From CAMPKL01 sp963817465 (lineage in GTDB: Bacteria; Acidobacteriota; Terriglobia; Bryobacterales; UBA6623): a stretch of 64,000 nt of DNA. The notes under the pieces are model-generated. The model saw nothing but the letters and a program-made list of their open reading frames with translations, was not told the DNA's origin and ran no database searches. Positions 23,922 to 31,659 of the stretch are shown one piece after another (the first letter of the stretch is position 1; each line of letters begins with the position of its first letter). Location: the NCBI GenBank assembly GCA_963817465.1, contig CAWFOP010000022.1:558001-622000 (forward strand), in the 5' to 3' direction. The translations under genes were made by a program, and so were the position numbers.

Positions 23922-24695
23922 ATAGTGCTCTTTATGTCGGGCAGGTGCGTCACCGGCGACTGTCGCCGCGCCATGAGTTCCGCTACCGGATCTTTCAGGT
24001 CTACCTGGACCTGAGCGAGTTGGACGGGGTGTTTCGGGAGCGTTGGCTGTGGTCGACAAGCGGGCCAAACGTCGCGTGGTTTCGCCGCAAAGATCATTTG
24101 GGGGATTGCGCCGTTCCGCTCGAGCGCGCCGTCCGCGATCTGGTCGAACAGCGCACCGGCCGGCGGCCAAGCGGGCCGATCCGGTTGCTCACGCACCTGC
24201 GCTACCTGGGCTTCGTGATGAACCCGGTCAGCTTCTACTACTGCTTCGACGTGGTCGGCAAAACGAGTCGAGACGATCGTCGCCGAGATCAACAACACGC
24301 CTTGGGGCGAACGGCATTGCTACGTCTTGTCGCCTTGGGCCGGCGATTCGTTTGACGGCCGCTTTTTTCGCTTTCCGAAGGACTTTCACGTCTCGCCCTT
24401 CATGGACATGAATCAGACCTACGAGTGGAAGTTCAACGAGCCCGGCGAGGCGCTGGCGGTCCACATGGACAACTTCGAGCGCCGCGGAAAGGTCTTTGAC
24501 GCGACCCTGACGATGGAGCGGCGCGAGATGACGGGACCCGCCCTGGCGAAGGTTCTGATCACCTACCCGCTGATGACCGTGCAGGTGATCGCCGGAATCT
24601 ACTGGCAAGCCCTGAAGCTTCGCCTCAAGGGCGCTGGGTTTCATCCGCATCCGAAATCCGGGGAGAGCGACAAAAGGGAGGTCGAACAAGCATGA
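23918..24695 (+). CDS. DUF1365 family protein, interrupted by one +1 frameshift
   Basis: A DUF1365 protein of 258 aa after correction. The first frame begins MNSALYVGQVRHRRLSPRHE and includes LTHLRYLGFVMNPVSFYYCFD. The second begins near SPWAGDSFDGRFFRFPKDFH and ends at 24695. The frame changes in a four-A run at 24260-24263; deleting one A gives GKRVETIVAEINNTPWGERH, which joins the halves perfectly. DUF1365 proteins have no proven enzymatic activity but are almost always encoded between the flavoprotein and CFA synthase seen here. Both ends use ATGA overlaps, which supports the gene being under normal selection. Confidence 0.88.
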
Positions 24696-25996
24696 GCGAT
24701 CTGATCATTCCAAGTGCGCTCGAGTTTCGCGGTGCGGCGAGGCCGGGCCTGGCTGACCGGCTCGCTCGCCGCCTGGTCCTTGGGTTGTTGGAAGGGTTGC
24801 CGGAAGGTCAGGTGACGGTCGTCGAGGGCGATCAGGAGAGAAGCTTCGGTCGTTCGAGCGAGCTGCAAGCGACGATCGCGGTTCTCGATCCGGCGATGTA
24901 CGCGGACATCGCCTTCGGCGGAAGCCTTGGAGCCGCCGAGTCCTACATTCAAGGGCGCTGGACGGCGAACGATTTGACGACGCTGTGCCGCATTTTCGCG
25001 CGCAACCTCGAACACACCGATCGCATGGAGCGGGGCTGGGCGCGTGTGGCGGCCCCGTTAGCGAAGGCGTTCCATTGGATGCGGCGCAATACGCGCGGCG
25101 GAAGCGGCAAGAACGTCCACGCGCACTACGACCTGGGCAACGACTTCTTCTCGCTCTTCCTCGACGAAACGATGAGCTACTCGTCGGCGATCTTCCCCGC
25201 CGACGATACGCCGCTGCTCGCAGCGTCGCTCGCGAAGCTGGAGCGGATCTGCCGCAAGCTCGAGCTGGGGCCGGATGATCATCTGCTCGAGATCGGGACG
25301 GGCTGGGGGGGCCTGGCGATCTACGCGTCGCGGCGATTCGGGTGCCGCGTCACAACGACCACCATCTCGCGCGAGCAGCATCGGCTCGCGGGGGAACGGA
25401 TCGCGCGAGCGGGGTTGAGCGACCGCATCACCCTGCTGCTCGAGGACTACCGCGATCTCGAGGGACAGTTCGACAAGATCGTTTCAGTCGAGATGATCGA
25501 GGCGGTCGGACACGAGTTCTTGGACGCGTATTTCGGGGCTTGCAGCCGCCTCCTGAAACCGGACGGCATGATGCTGCTGCAAGGCATCACGATCGGCGAT
25601 CACCGCTACGACCGCTATCGCAAGTCGGTCGACTTCATCCAGCGCTACGTCTTCCCGGGCAGTTGTTTGCCGTCGGTTACAGCGATGTGCGCGGCGGTGA
25701 GCCGCGCGACGGACATGCGGCCGGCGCACCTCGAAGATTTGACGCCGCACTATGCGCGCACGTTGCGCCTGTGGCGAGAACGTTTCTTCGAGCGAATCGA
25801 CGACGTCAGGGCCATGGGATATCCGGATGCCTTTATCCGGTTGTGGGAATACTACCTGTGCTATTGCGAAGCCGGCTTTGAAGAAGGCGTCTGCGGCGAC
25901 GTCCAGTTGTTGCTCGCTAAGCCGCGCCGCCGCCGGAACACGGTGATGCTGGAGGGTCTGGCGCCAAGGCCCGCGGAGGTCGCGTGCGTCGACTGA
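24692..25996 (+). CDS. CFA-family SAM-dependent lipid methyltransferase (first copy)
   Basis: A 434-aa protein of the cyclopropane-fatty-acyl-phospholipid synthase family. An N-terminal lipid-binding domain (about 1-135) precedes the catalytic HAHYDLGNDFFSLFLD region, the SAM loop LEIGTGWGGLA (199-209) and SVEMIEAVGHEFLDAYF. The motif that reads YSC in E. coli Cfa and mycolic-acid cyclases is YSS here (MSYSSAIF, Ser165), and the LHTIG motif is replaced by LQGITIG. These changes match the subgroup found in light-response operons. The likely reaction is methyl transfer to the double bond of a phospholipid acyl chain; the product (cyclopropane or methylated alkene) is not predictable. Confidence 0.9.
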   Translation: MSDLIIPSALEFRGAARPGLADRLARRLVLGLLEGLPEGQVTVVEGDQERSFGRSSELQATIAVLDPAMYADIAFGGSLGAAESYIQGRWTANDLTTLCRIFARNLEHTDRMERGWARVAAPLAKAFHWMRRNTRGGSGKNVHAHYDLGNDFFSLFLDETMSYSSAIFPADDTPLLAASLAKLERICRKLELGPDDHLLEIGTGWGGLAIYASRRFGCRVTTTTISREQHRLAGERIARAGLSDRITLLLEDYRDLEGQFDKIVSVEMIEAVGHEFLDAYFGACSRLLKPDGMMLLQGITIGDHRYDRYRKSVDFIQRYVFPGSCLPSVTAMCAAVSRATDMRPAHLEDLTPHYARTLRLWRERFFERIDDVRAMGYPDAFIRLWEYYLCYCEAGFEEGVCGDVQLLLAKPRRRRNTVMLEGLAPRPAEVACVD

Positions 25997-26529
25997 TCAA
26001 CTACTTGGGCTTTCAAGCCGGTTGGTTCGCCTGCATCCTGGGAGCCGCGGCGGGCTATCCGTGGCTCGGCGCCGTCGTTGTTACGGCGATCGTGGCCGCG
26101 CATCTGGCTTGGAACGCGCGCCGCGTGTCGGAGTCGTTGTTGATCGGACTAGCCGCCGCGCTCGGATACATCGCGGATTCGGTGTTGGCGTTGGGCGGGT
26201 GCCTGCAATTCGAGCCACAAACGTTGCTTGGAGCGCCCAGCCCGATTTGGATGGTTGCGCTGTGGGCCAACTTCGCCGCCACGCTGCGCTGGTCGTTGGC
26301 GTGGCTCGACGGCCGCTATGCCGCGGGGGCGCTGCTGGGCGCCCTTGGCGGGCCCTTGGCTTACTATGCGGGCGCGCGGCTCGGCGCTGTCTCCTTCGAG
26401 AATCCGGCGGCGGGGTTGATCGCCGTCGCCGCCGAGTGGGCGATCGCGACGCCTTTGCTGTTGGCCATGTCCAGGTGGACGTCGGCGCTCGACGGCGGTC
26501 CCGAGCACGCCGAGGAGGCCCACACATGA
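25984..26529 (+). CDS. DUF2878 integral membrane protein
   Basis: A 181-aa protein with a GTG start (MRRLINYLGFQAGWFACILG) and about five hydrophobic helices, matching the DUF2878 family. No catalytic motif is evident. It overlaps the preceding CFA-family gene by 13 nt and the following gene by 4 nt. DUF2878 genes repeatedly occur in this same gene order, so the protein probably contributes to handling or modifying membrane lipids, but its activity is unknown. Confidence 0.82.
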   Translation: MRRLINYLGFQAGWFACILGAAAGYPWLGAVVVTAIVAAHLAWNARRVSESLLIGLAAALGYIADSVLALGGCLQFEPQTLLGAPSPIWMVALWANFAATLRWSLAWLDGRYAAGALLGALGGPLAYYAGARLGAVSFENPAAGLIAVAAEWAIATPLLLAMSRWTSALDGGPEHAEEAHT

Positions 26530-27311
26530 GCGCCTGGTCACTCGTGCTGTGGGGCTGGGTCGGTGCGGCGGCGGTGATGGCGGCGGTGTGGCTGCTGCAA
26601 AGACGTACGGGCAACGCCGGCGTTGTCGATGTCGTGTGGAGCCTAGGAGTGGGACTGCTAGCGCTCTGGTTTGCGTGGGGCGCCGACGGCCTGATTGAGC
26701 GGCGCACCCTCGTCGCGGCGCTGGCCGGGATTTGGGCGGCGAGGCTGGTCGTCCACTTGATCCGGCGGCTGAGGCGGGAGGAAGAGGACGGCCGCTACCG
26801 CGAGCTGCGCGCGAAGTGGGGCCAGGCGACCCAGCGCAATCTGTTCCTGTTTTTTCAAGTGCAGGCGAGTTGGAGTCTGCTGTTCGCCGCCCCCATGCTG
26901 ATCGCTTGCCGCAACGTGGAACCGCTTGGCTGGGCGGATGCTCTGGGCGTCGCGATTTGGCTAGCGGCTCTGGCAGGCGAGAGCCTGGCCGACCGTCAGT
27001 TGGCGGCGTTCAAGAGCCATCCGCGGAGCCGCGGCAAGGTTTGCCGCGTCGGCCTCTGGCGCTATTCGCGGCATCCGAACTATTTCTTCGAGTGGATTCA
27101 TTGGTGGGCTTACGTCGCGATCGGTTGGCAGGGGCCCTACGGCTGGCTGACATTGCTCGGCCCGGCGTCGATGCTGCTGTTCTTGACCAAAATCACCGGC
27201 ATTCCGCCGACTGAGGCGCACGCGGTGGAGAGCCGCGGCGAAGCCTATCGCGAGTACCAGCGGACCACGAGCGCGTTTTTCCCGTGGCCGCCGAGGCAGG
27301 AGGCGACATGA
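26526..27311 (+). CDS. DUF1295 membrane protein (steroid 5-alpha-reductase-like fold)
   Basis: A 261-aa polytopic membrane protein. The C-terminal signature GLWRYSRHPNYFFEWIHWWAY is shared by DUF1295, steroid-5-alpha-reductase C-terminal domain and isoprenylcysteine methyltransferase-like enzymes, followed by LTKITGIPPTEAHAVESRGEAYREYQ. The ATG at 26526 (MSAWSLVLWGWVG) overlaps the previous stop; the frame is open further upstream but that part lies inside DUF2878. A reductase or methyltransferase acting on a membrane lipid is plausible; the substrate would come from the adjacent enzymes. Confidence 0.88.
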   Translation: MSAWSLVLWGWVGAAAVMAAVWLLQRRTGNAGVVDVVWSLGVGLLALWFAWGADGLIERRTLVAALAGIWAARLVVHLIRRLRREEEDGRYRELRAKWGQATQRNLFLFFQVQASWSLLFAAPMLIACRNVEPLGWADALGVAIWLAALAGESLADRQLAAFKSHPRSRGKVCRVGLWRYSRHPNYFFEWIHWWAYVAIGWQGPYGWLTLLGPASMLLFLTKITGIPPTEAHAVESRGEAYREYQRTTSAFFPWPPRQEAT

Positions 27312-28420
27312 GCGAGTTGTTCTGGAATGCGGCCCTGGGAGCCGCCGAGCGGGGGCTGCTTCCCGACGCGGGGCTGCGTTGGGGAATCCGCCGACTTTGC
27401 GCCGAACGTTTGCGGGAAGAAGCCGCAAAAGACTTGCCGGTTGAAGAGTTCGTCCGGCTCATGAAGCGCGGTCCGGTCGCGCCGGTTCCCGAGAAAGCGA
27501 ACGAGCAGCATTACGAAGTGCCGCCGGAGTTTTTCGTGCGAGCGTTAGGTCCGCGCCTGAAGTACTCGTGCTGCTTGTGGTCGGACGGCGTCGAGACTCT
27601 CGCGGCGGCGGAGGAAAACTCGCTGGCGGTGACCTGCGAACGGGCGGAGCTCGCCGACGGGCAGGACGTGCTCGAGCTCGGTTGCGGCTGGGGTTCGCTG
27701 TCGCTTTGGATGGCCGAGCGCTATCCGGCGAGCCGCATCACGGCGGTGTCGAACTCGGCGCCGCAACGGCGGTTTATCGAGTCGCGGGCGGCCGAGCGCG
27801 GGCTTGCCAACCTTCACGTCGTCACTTGCGACATGAACGAGCTGGCGCCGCGGGGACAATACGACCGCATCGTGTCGGTCGAGATGTTCGAGCACATGCG
27901 GAACTACGAGGAGCTGCTCGGCCGCATCTCGAGCTGGCTGCGACCCGACGGCAAGCTGTTCGTGCATATCTTCTGTCATCGCGAGCACGCCTACCGATTC
28001 ACGACCGAAGGCCCGACGAACTGGCTTGGCCGGCACTTTTTCACCGGCGGGATCATGCCGAGCTTCGACATCTTCGAGCACTTTCCGCGTGAGATGCGTG
28101 TTGCGCGCAACTGGGCCTGGAACGGCGATCATTATCAGCGCACCGCCAACGCCTGGCTCGAAAACATCGACCGTAACCGGAGAGAGATTCTCGAAATCTT
28201 CGCGGCGACCTACGGCCGGTCGGCCGCGAAGATTTGGCTCGGCCGCTGGAGGATTTTCATGATGGCTTGCGCCGAATTGTGGGGCTACCAGGGCGGGGAG
28301 GAGTGGCTGGTGGGCCACTACTTGCTCGAACCCGCGCCGGTTAAGATGGGGTCGAAACAAATACTCGACGAAACCTCGGCCGATTTTGACGTTCCCATGC
28401 GGGAAACGGAGACGAAGTGA
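27308..28420 (+). CDS. CFA-family SAM-dependent methyltransferase (second, divergent copy)
   Basis: A 370-aa methyltransferase starting MSELFWNAALGAAERGLLPD at the ATG that overlaps the DUF1295 stop. The core includes NEQHYEVPPEFFVRALG, KYSCCLW (the YSC motif intact, 86-88), the SAM loop VLELGCGWGSLSLW (121-134) and VSVEMFEHMRNYEELLGRI. It lacks the long N-terminal lipid-binding domain of the first copy and ends with WRIFMMACAELWGYQGGEEWLVGHYLL. Two different CFA-type enzymes in one operon suggest two successive methylations of the same acyl chain, as in known pathways to dimethylated furan fatty acids; this is inference. Confidence 0.9.
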   Translation: MSELFWNAALGAAERGLLPDAGLRWGIRRLCAERLREEAAKDLPVEEFVRLMKRGPVAPVPEKANEQHYEVPPEFFVRALGPRLKYSCCLWSDGVETLAAAEENSLAVTCERAELADGQDVLELGCGWGSLSLWMAERYPASRITAVSNSAPQRRFIESRAAERGLANLHVVTCDMNELAPRGQYDRIVSVEMFEHMRNYEELLGRISSWLRPDGKLFVHIFCHREHAYRFTTEGPTNWLGRHFFTGGIMPSFDIFEHFPREMRVARNWAWNGDHYQRTANAWLENIDRNRREILEIFAATYGRSAAKIWLGRWRIFMMACAELWGYQGGEEWLVGHYLLEPAPVKMGSKQILDETSADFDVPMRETETK

Positions 28421-29394
28421 CGGAACAAGGCCCCTACAAGATGCGCACCATCACGCGCCTGACGGATTTTTCGCCGGCCTTGCTGCGCGCCTGGCAGCGC
28501 CGACACAACTTGCTCGAGCCGCTGCGCGGGCCGGGCGGGCATCGCTTGTACACCGAAGACGACCTGCAAGTGCTGCTGCGCGTGCGAGAGCTGATGAAGC
28601 AAGGGCGTTCGATTGGGGAGATCGCCGGCTTCGGGCGCGAGACTTTGTTGCGGCAAGCGCCGCAGGTCGCGGTCGCGGAACAGCCGAGCCTGGAGGCTCC
28701 CGAGACGCCTTCGGAGGAGTTGCGGGACGAGCTGCGCCGCCTACGCGAGGCCATCATCGACGCCGCGCTGCAGATGGATTCGGGCCGCATCAACCAGGCG
28801 TTGGATGAGACATTTTCGCGCGTCTCGGCCGAGACGGCGATCTTCGAAGTCATTCAGCGCGGCGCTCGCGAGATCGGCGATCTGTGGATGTCGGGTCGCT
28901 GTAGTGTGGCGAGCGAGCATTTGGCGAGCGGGATTTTCGTGCACCGGCTGCGCAAGCTCGTCGAGTCCGCTGAGCCGGCGCGGTCGGAATGGGCGCCGCT
29001 GATCGTGGCATGCTTTCCCGACGAGTACCATCAACTCGGAGCGCTGATTGTCGCCTATGAGCTCTGTCGCAGCGGGCTGCGGGTGAGCTTTTTGGGGGCG
29101 GCGCTGCCGTTCGAGGATCTCGACGGAGCCTGTGACGTGATGCGGCCGGGCGCGGTGTTGCTGTCGGTGACTCGCGAAGCCGTCTACCAAATCCATCGCA
29201 GGAGCCTGCTCGACACTCTGCGGCACAGGCAGGGGGCGCTGCCGGTTTACATCGGCGGCCAAGGGGCGCCGCAGAGCGATCCCCTGGTCGAGCGGGCGGG
29301 AGCGAAGCTGATTTCGGCCAAGAACGATTCGCGTCACGACCTGATCGGCGTCATCAACCAGATTCGCGATTCTCGGCGACGCCCGTTTCAGTAG
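28417..29394 (+). CDS. LitR/CarH-like MerR-family regulator with B12-binding domain
   Basis: A 325-aa regulator with a GTG start overlapping the previous stop. Residues about 9-75 are a MerR winged helix (TITRLTDFSPALLRAWQRRH, GGHRLYTEDDLQVL). Residues about 105-180 form the helical cap with the W-x9-E-H signature (Trp157, Glu167, His168). The Rossmann B12-binding domain has E-x-H-x-x-G (Glu203, His205, Gly208), with His205 as the lower cobalt ligand. In CarH these read adenosylcobalamin and green/blue light to release DNA. The residue after Trp157 is Met158, where Thermus CarH has the His132 that ligates cobalt after photolysis. It is last in the operon and probably autoregulates via 21682-21706. 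Confidence 0.93.
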   Translation: MTEQGPYKMRTITRLTDFSPALLRAWQRRHNLLEPLRGPGGHRLYTEDDLQVLLRVRELMKQGRSIGEIAGFGRETLLRQAPQVAVAEQPSLEAPETPSEELRDELRRLREAIIDAALQMDSGRINQALDETFSRVSAETAIFEVIQRGAREIGDLWMSGRCSVASEHLASGIFVHRLRKLVESAEPARSEWAPLIVACFPDEYHQLGALIVAYELCRSGLRVSFLGAALPFEDLDGACDVMRPGAVLLSVTREAVYQIHRRSLLDTLRHRQGALPVYIGGQGAPQSDPLVERAGAKLISAKNDSRHDLIGVINQIRDSRRRPFQ

Positions 29395-29449
29395 TCGAGC
29401 CGCTCGGTTCGAAGTTTTCCGGATATATTGGAGGCGGAGACGGACACCG

Positions 29450-29851
29450 TTGTTCGCCAGGCTCGTTGCGGCGCTGTTGATCGGCGCGTTGTGCTTGCCG
29501 GCGGCGCCGAGCGGGATGCTTGGCGCAAGAGCGCACGAAGCGTCCGTCTCGATCGCCGCGGCCGCCGCTTCCATCCCCTGGCCGGACGTCTCCGAACGCA
29601 AGAACCCTGATCCTGTCGGCGCGTGCGCGGCCGCCCCGCTGTCAACCCGCGGAGGACCGGCGCTCAGCAAGCCGCGGTCCGTCCGCCCGGCCGTCGATGC
29701 GGACCTCGGCCCGCCGGCGCTCGGCGCCGTGTACGTCCGCGGCCCCCCTGCGGTTGATGTTCCGAGATTGCGCGGCGGATGCGGCGATCCGCCCGCCCGA
29801 GAGCGCGCCGCCGCGCGCTCCGTTGCGGATTACGTCGGCGGTTCATTGTGA
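29450..29851 (+). CDS. Hypothetical small secreted protein
   Basis: A 133-aa frame opening with TTG and a credible signal peptide (MFARLVAALLIGALCLPAAP). The remainder is rich in Ala, Pro and Arg without recognisable domains. GGAGG is present about 12 nt upstream (29430-29434), and the stop lies 13 nt before the next small gene. High GC makes chance frames of this size common, and an overlapping frame also stays open, so the reality of this gene is uncertain. Confidence 0.4.
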   Translation: MFARLVAALLIGALCLPAAPSGMLGARAHEASVSIAAAAASIPWPDVSERKNPDPVGACAAAPLSTRGGPALSKPRSVRPAVDADLGPPALGAVYVRGPPAVDVPRLRGGCGDPPARERAAARSVADYVGGSL

Positions 29852-29864
29852 GCAGGAGTTCGCC

Positions 29865-29975
29865 ATGGCTACGAAGTATTCGCGTCGTCAGGACATCATG
29901 TTTACGGCCAAGTTGATCACGATCTGCAGTTTGGTCGTGTTGGCGATTTGGGTCATCGACGGTTTTGTACGCTGA
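29865..29975 (+). CDS. Small single-helix membrane protein (36 aa)
   Basis: A 36-aa frame, MATKYSRRQDIMFTAKLITI followed by CSLVVLAIWVIDGFVR: a basic cytosolic N-terminus and one transmembrane helix. AGGAG at 29853-29859 gives a well-placed ribosome-binding site for the ATG at 29865. The composition, less GC-rich than the surrounding frames, and the clean helix argue for a real gene. A GC-rich hairpin follows the stop. No family is recognised; a small membrane regulator or subunit is conceivable. Confidence 0.55.
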   Translation: MATKYSRRQDIMFTAKLITICSLVVLAIWVIDGFVR

Positions 29976-29983
29976 GACGGTCT

Positions 29984-30008
29984 CGGGCGGGCGGTTTGCG
30001 CCCGCCCG
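29984..30008 (+). terminator. GC-rich hairpin after the small membrane gene
   Basis: A perfect 9-bp stem CGGGCGGGC / GCCCGCCCG with a 7-nt loop begins 8 nt after the stop at 29975. No T-run follows, so it would be an atypical terminator or an RNA-stabilising structure separating this unit from the dcw cluster. Confidence 0.4.
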
Positions 30009-30242
30009 GACACCCCTGAGGACGTGGAAATCGTACACGACGCACGTCTGACAGCATCGGTTCGGAGAATTCGCTCCACAGTCGACCACTTAACTTCCAC
30101 AGAAAGCACCCACCTGACCGCTGGGTAATATCGCCCAATTGTAGACATCTATCCGCTGACCACAACATATAGTGGCCGCTAATTTTATGTAAATAGACGC
30201 TTGACTCGGGACTACGGTTCGTCGAACCTATTAGGGACTGAA

Positions 30243-30266
30243 GTGGCCGAAAGTGGTTGGTTGTGG
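30243..30266 (+). promoter_or_regulatory. MraZ operator: three GTGG boxes at 10-bp spacing
   Basis: GTGG occurs at 30243, 30253 and 30263, exactly 10 bp apart, about 40-65 bp upstream of mraZ. MraZ rings are known to bind short direct G-rich repeats with one-helical-turn spacing in front of their own operon (TGGG-type in E. coli, AAAGTG-type in mycoplasmas). The first two boxes here read AAGTGG and AAAGTGG. Confidence 0.75.
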
Positions 30267-30307
30267 TCAACTTGTGAAGCCTTCCGCTTCAGCCGCCGAA
30301 ATGTGCC

Positions 30308-30760
30308 ATGTTCCACGGAACCCAAACCGGGAGTGTCGACGAGAAATATCGGCTCAAGATGCCCTCGGCCGTGCGTCATTCTCTGCTGGACGAGTACAGC
30401 AGCGGAGACTTCTTCGTGACAAGTTTGGACGGCAAGCAAGTGCGGGTGTATCCGGTTTCGGAGTGGGACGAGGTCGAGCGCAAGCTCACGACGCCGTCGG
30501 ACAACGCCGACCCGCACGAGGGCACGCGAAGAAAGAAGATTTTGCGCCGGGCGAATCACTACGGCGCAGACGCTTCCTTGGACAACCAAGGACGCATCCT
30601 CATCCCCGGGTCTTTGCGGGAGGACTCGGGGGTGAGGGGCGAGGTTTTCTTGCAGTGGTCGGGCAACCACCTCTTGGTGATCGGCGCCGCGGAATACAAC
30701 CGGCAACTCGCCGAGCTCGATCAAGATGACCTCGAGTTTGCGGACAAGTTGGGAGTCTAA
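30308..30760 (+). CDS. mraZ: MraZ transcriptional regulator
   Basis: A 150-aa MraZ with two SpoVT/AbrB-like halves: MFHGTQTGSVDEKYRLKMPS and, in the second half, ASLDNQGRILIPGSLREDSG. The protein forms a ring that binds the repeat boxes upstream and represses the dcw operon in studied bacteria. It is the first gene of the cluster, 27 nt before rsmH. The ATG at 30308 is the only start consistent with the conserved N-terminus. Confidence 0.95.
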   Translation: MFHGTQTGSVDEKYRLKMPSAVRHSLLDEYSSGDFFVTSLDGKQVRVYPVSEWDEVERKLTTPSDNADPHEGTRRKKILRRANHYGADASLDNQGRILIPGSLREDSGVRGEVFLQWSGNHLLVIGAAEYNRQLAELDQDDLEFADKLGV

Positions 30761-30787
30761 CGGATTGGATGACCGAGGTAAAGCTAT

Positions 30788-31657
30788 TTGTCGCATTACC
30801 CGGTTTTGTTGGAGGAAGTCGCCGCTTACTTGGCGATCGACCCGGACGGCGTCTATGTCGATTGCACCCTGGGAGCGGGGGGATACGCGGAAAGGATCCT
30901 GAGCACGCTCAAAGGCGGCGAACTGATAGCGATTGACCGGGATGACGGAGCGATTACGGCGGCGCGGGAGAGGCTGGAGGCGTTCGCAAACAAGGTGACC
31001 TATTACCAAGGCAGCTTCGCTGAGATCGAACGGGCGGCAGGCCCGGAAGCGAAGCTCGCCGGCGTGGTCGCCGACCTCGGCCTGTCGCGCACGCAGCTCG
31101 AGGATCCCGAACGAGGCTTCAGCTTTCAGTCGAGCGGGCCATTGGACATGCGATTTGACCGCGGTTCGACCGAGCTGACGGCCGCGCAAATTCTCAATCA
31201 CTACGACGAGAGGGATATCGCCGATTTGCTATTCCAGCTTGGCGGCGAGAGGAGGAGCAGAAGAGTCGCTAGAGCCATTGTTCGGGGGCGGCCGATCCGC
31301 GATACGCGCCATTTGGCCCAGATCGTGGAGCGCGCCGTCCCTCGGACGCCTCGGATGAAGATTCATCCGGCGACTCGGACGTTCCAGGCCCTGCGGATCG
31401 CGGTGAACGACGAGCTGGGGCAGGTCGACCGGCTGCTCGAAGCGGCCCCGCGGCTGTTGCGGCCGGGCGGCCGGATGGTGATGGTGAGCTTTCACAGCCT
31501 GGAAGACGGGCGCGTGAAGCGGGCGTTCCGAGCGTTGGCGCGGACAGGCGAGTTCGAGATTTTGACGAAGCGGCCGGTGGGGCCGAGCGAGGAAGAGGTT
31601 CGAGTAAATCCGGCGAGCCGCAGCGCCAAGCTGCGGGCGTTGGGGAGGACGGCATAG
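30788..31657 (+). CDS. rsmH: 16S rRNA (cytosine1402-N4)-methyltransferase
   Basis: A 289-aa RsmH (MraW), which methylates C1402 of 16S rRNA using SAM. It opens SHYPVLLEEVAAYLAIDPDG with the SAM motif VDCTLGAGGYAERIL, followed by the family blocks ADLGLSRTQLEDPERGFSFQ, GPLDMRFD, THPATRTFQALRIAVN-like text (as IHPATRTFQALRIAVN) and MVSFHSLEDGRVK. The start is a TTG at 30788 preceded by GAGG at a 7-9 nt distance; the nearby ATG at 30769 is out of frame. Confidence 0.97.
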   Translation: MSHYPVLLEEVAAYLAIDPDGVYVDCTLGAGGYAERILSTLKGGELIAIDRDDGAITAARERLEAFANKVTYYQGSFAEIERAAGPEAKLAGVVADLGLSRTQLEDPERGFSFQSSGPLDMRFDRGSTELTAAQILNHYDERDIADLLFQLGGERRSRRVARAIVRGRPIRDTRHLAQIVERAVPRTPRMKIHPATRTFQALRIAVNDELGQVDRLLEAAPRLLRPGGRMVMVSFHSLEDGRVKRAFRALARTGEFEILTKRPVGPSEEEVRVNPASRSAKLRALGRTA

Positions 31658-31659
31658 AG

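Larger units (their letters stand above)
29395..30307. other. Region between the CarH gene and mraZ (about 900 bp)
   Basis: Two weak small frames (29450-29851 and 29865-29975), a GC-rich hairpin (29984-30008) and the MraZ operator (30243-30266) are the only recognisable items. The stretch 30100-30240 is noticeably AT-richer and probably holds the dcw promoter. A TTGACT at 30201 has no well-spaced -10, so no promoter is called. Confidence 0.5.

Noticed and set aside
30201..30234. TTGACT and TATTAG as a dcw promoter
   Set aside because: The spacing is 22 bp, too long for a sigma-70 promoter.
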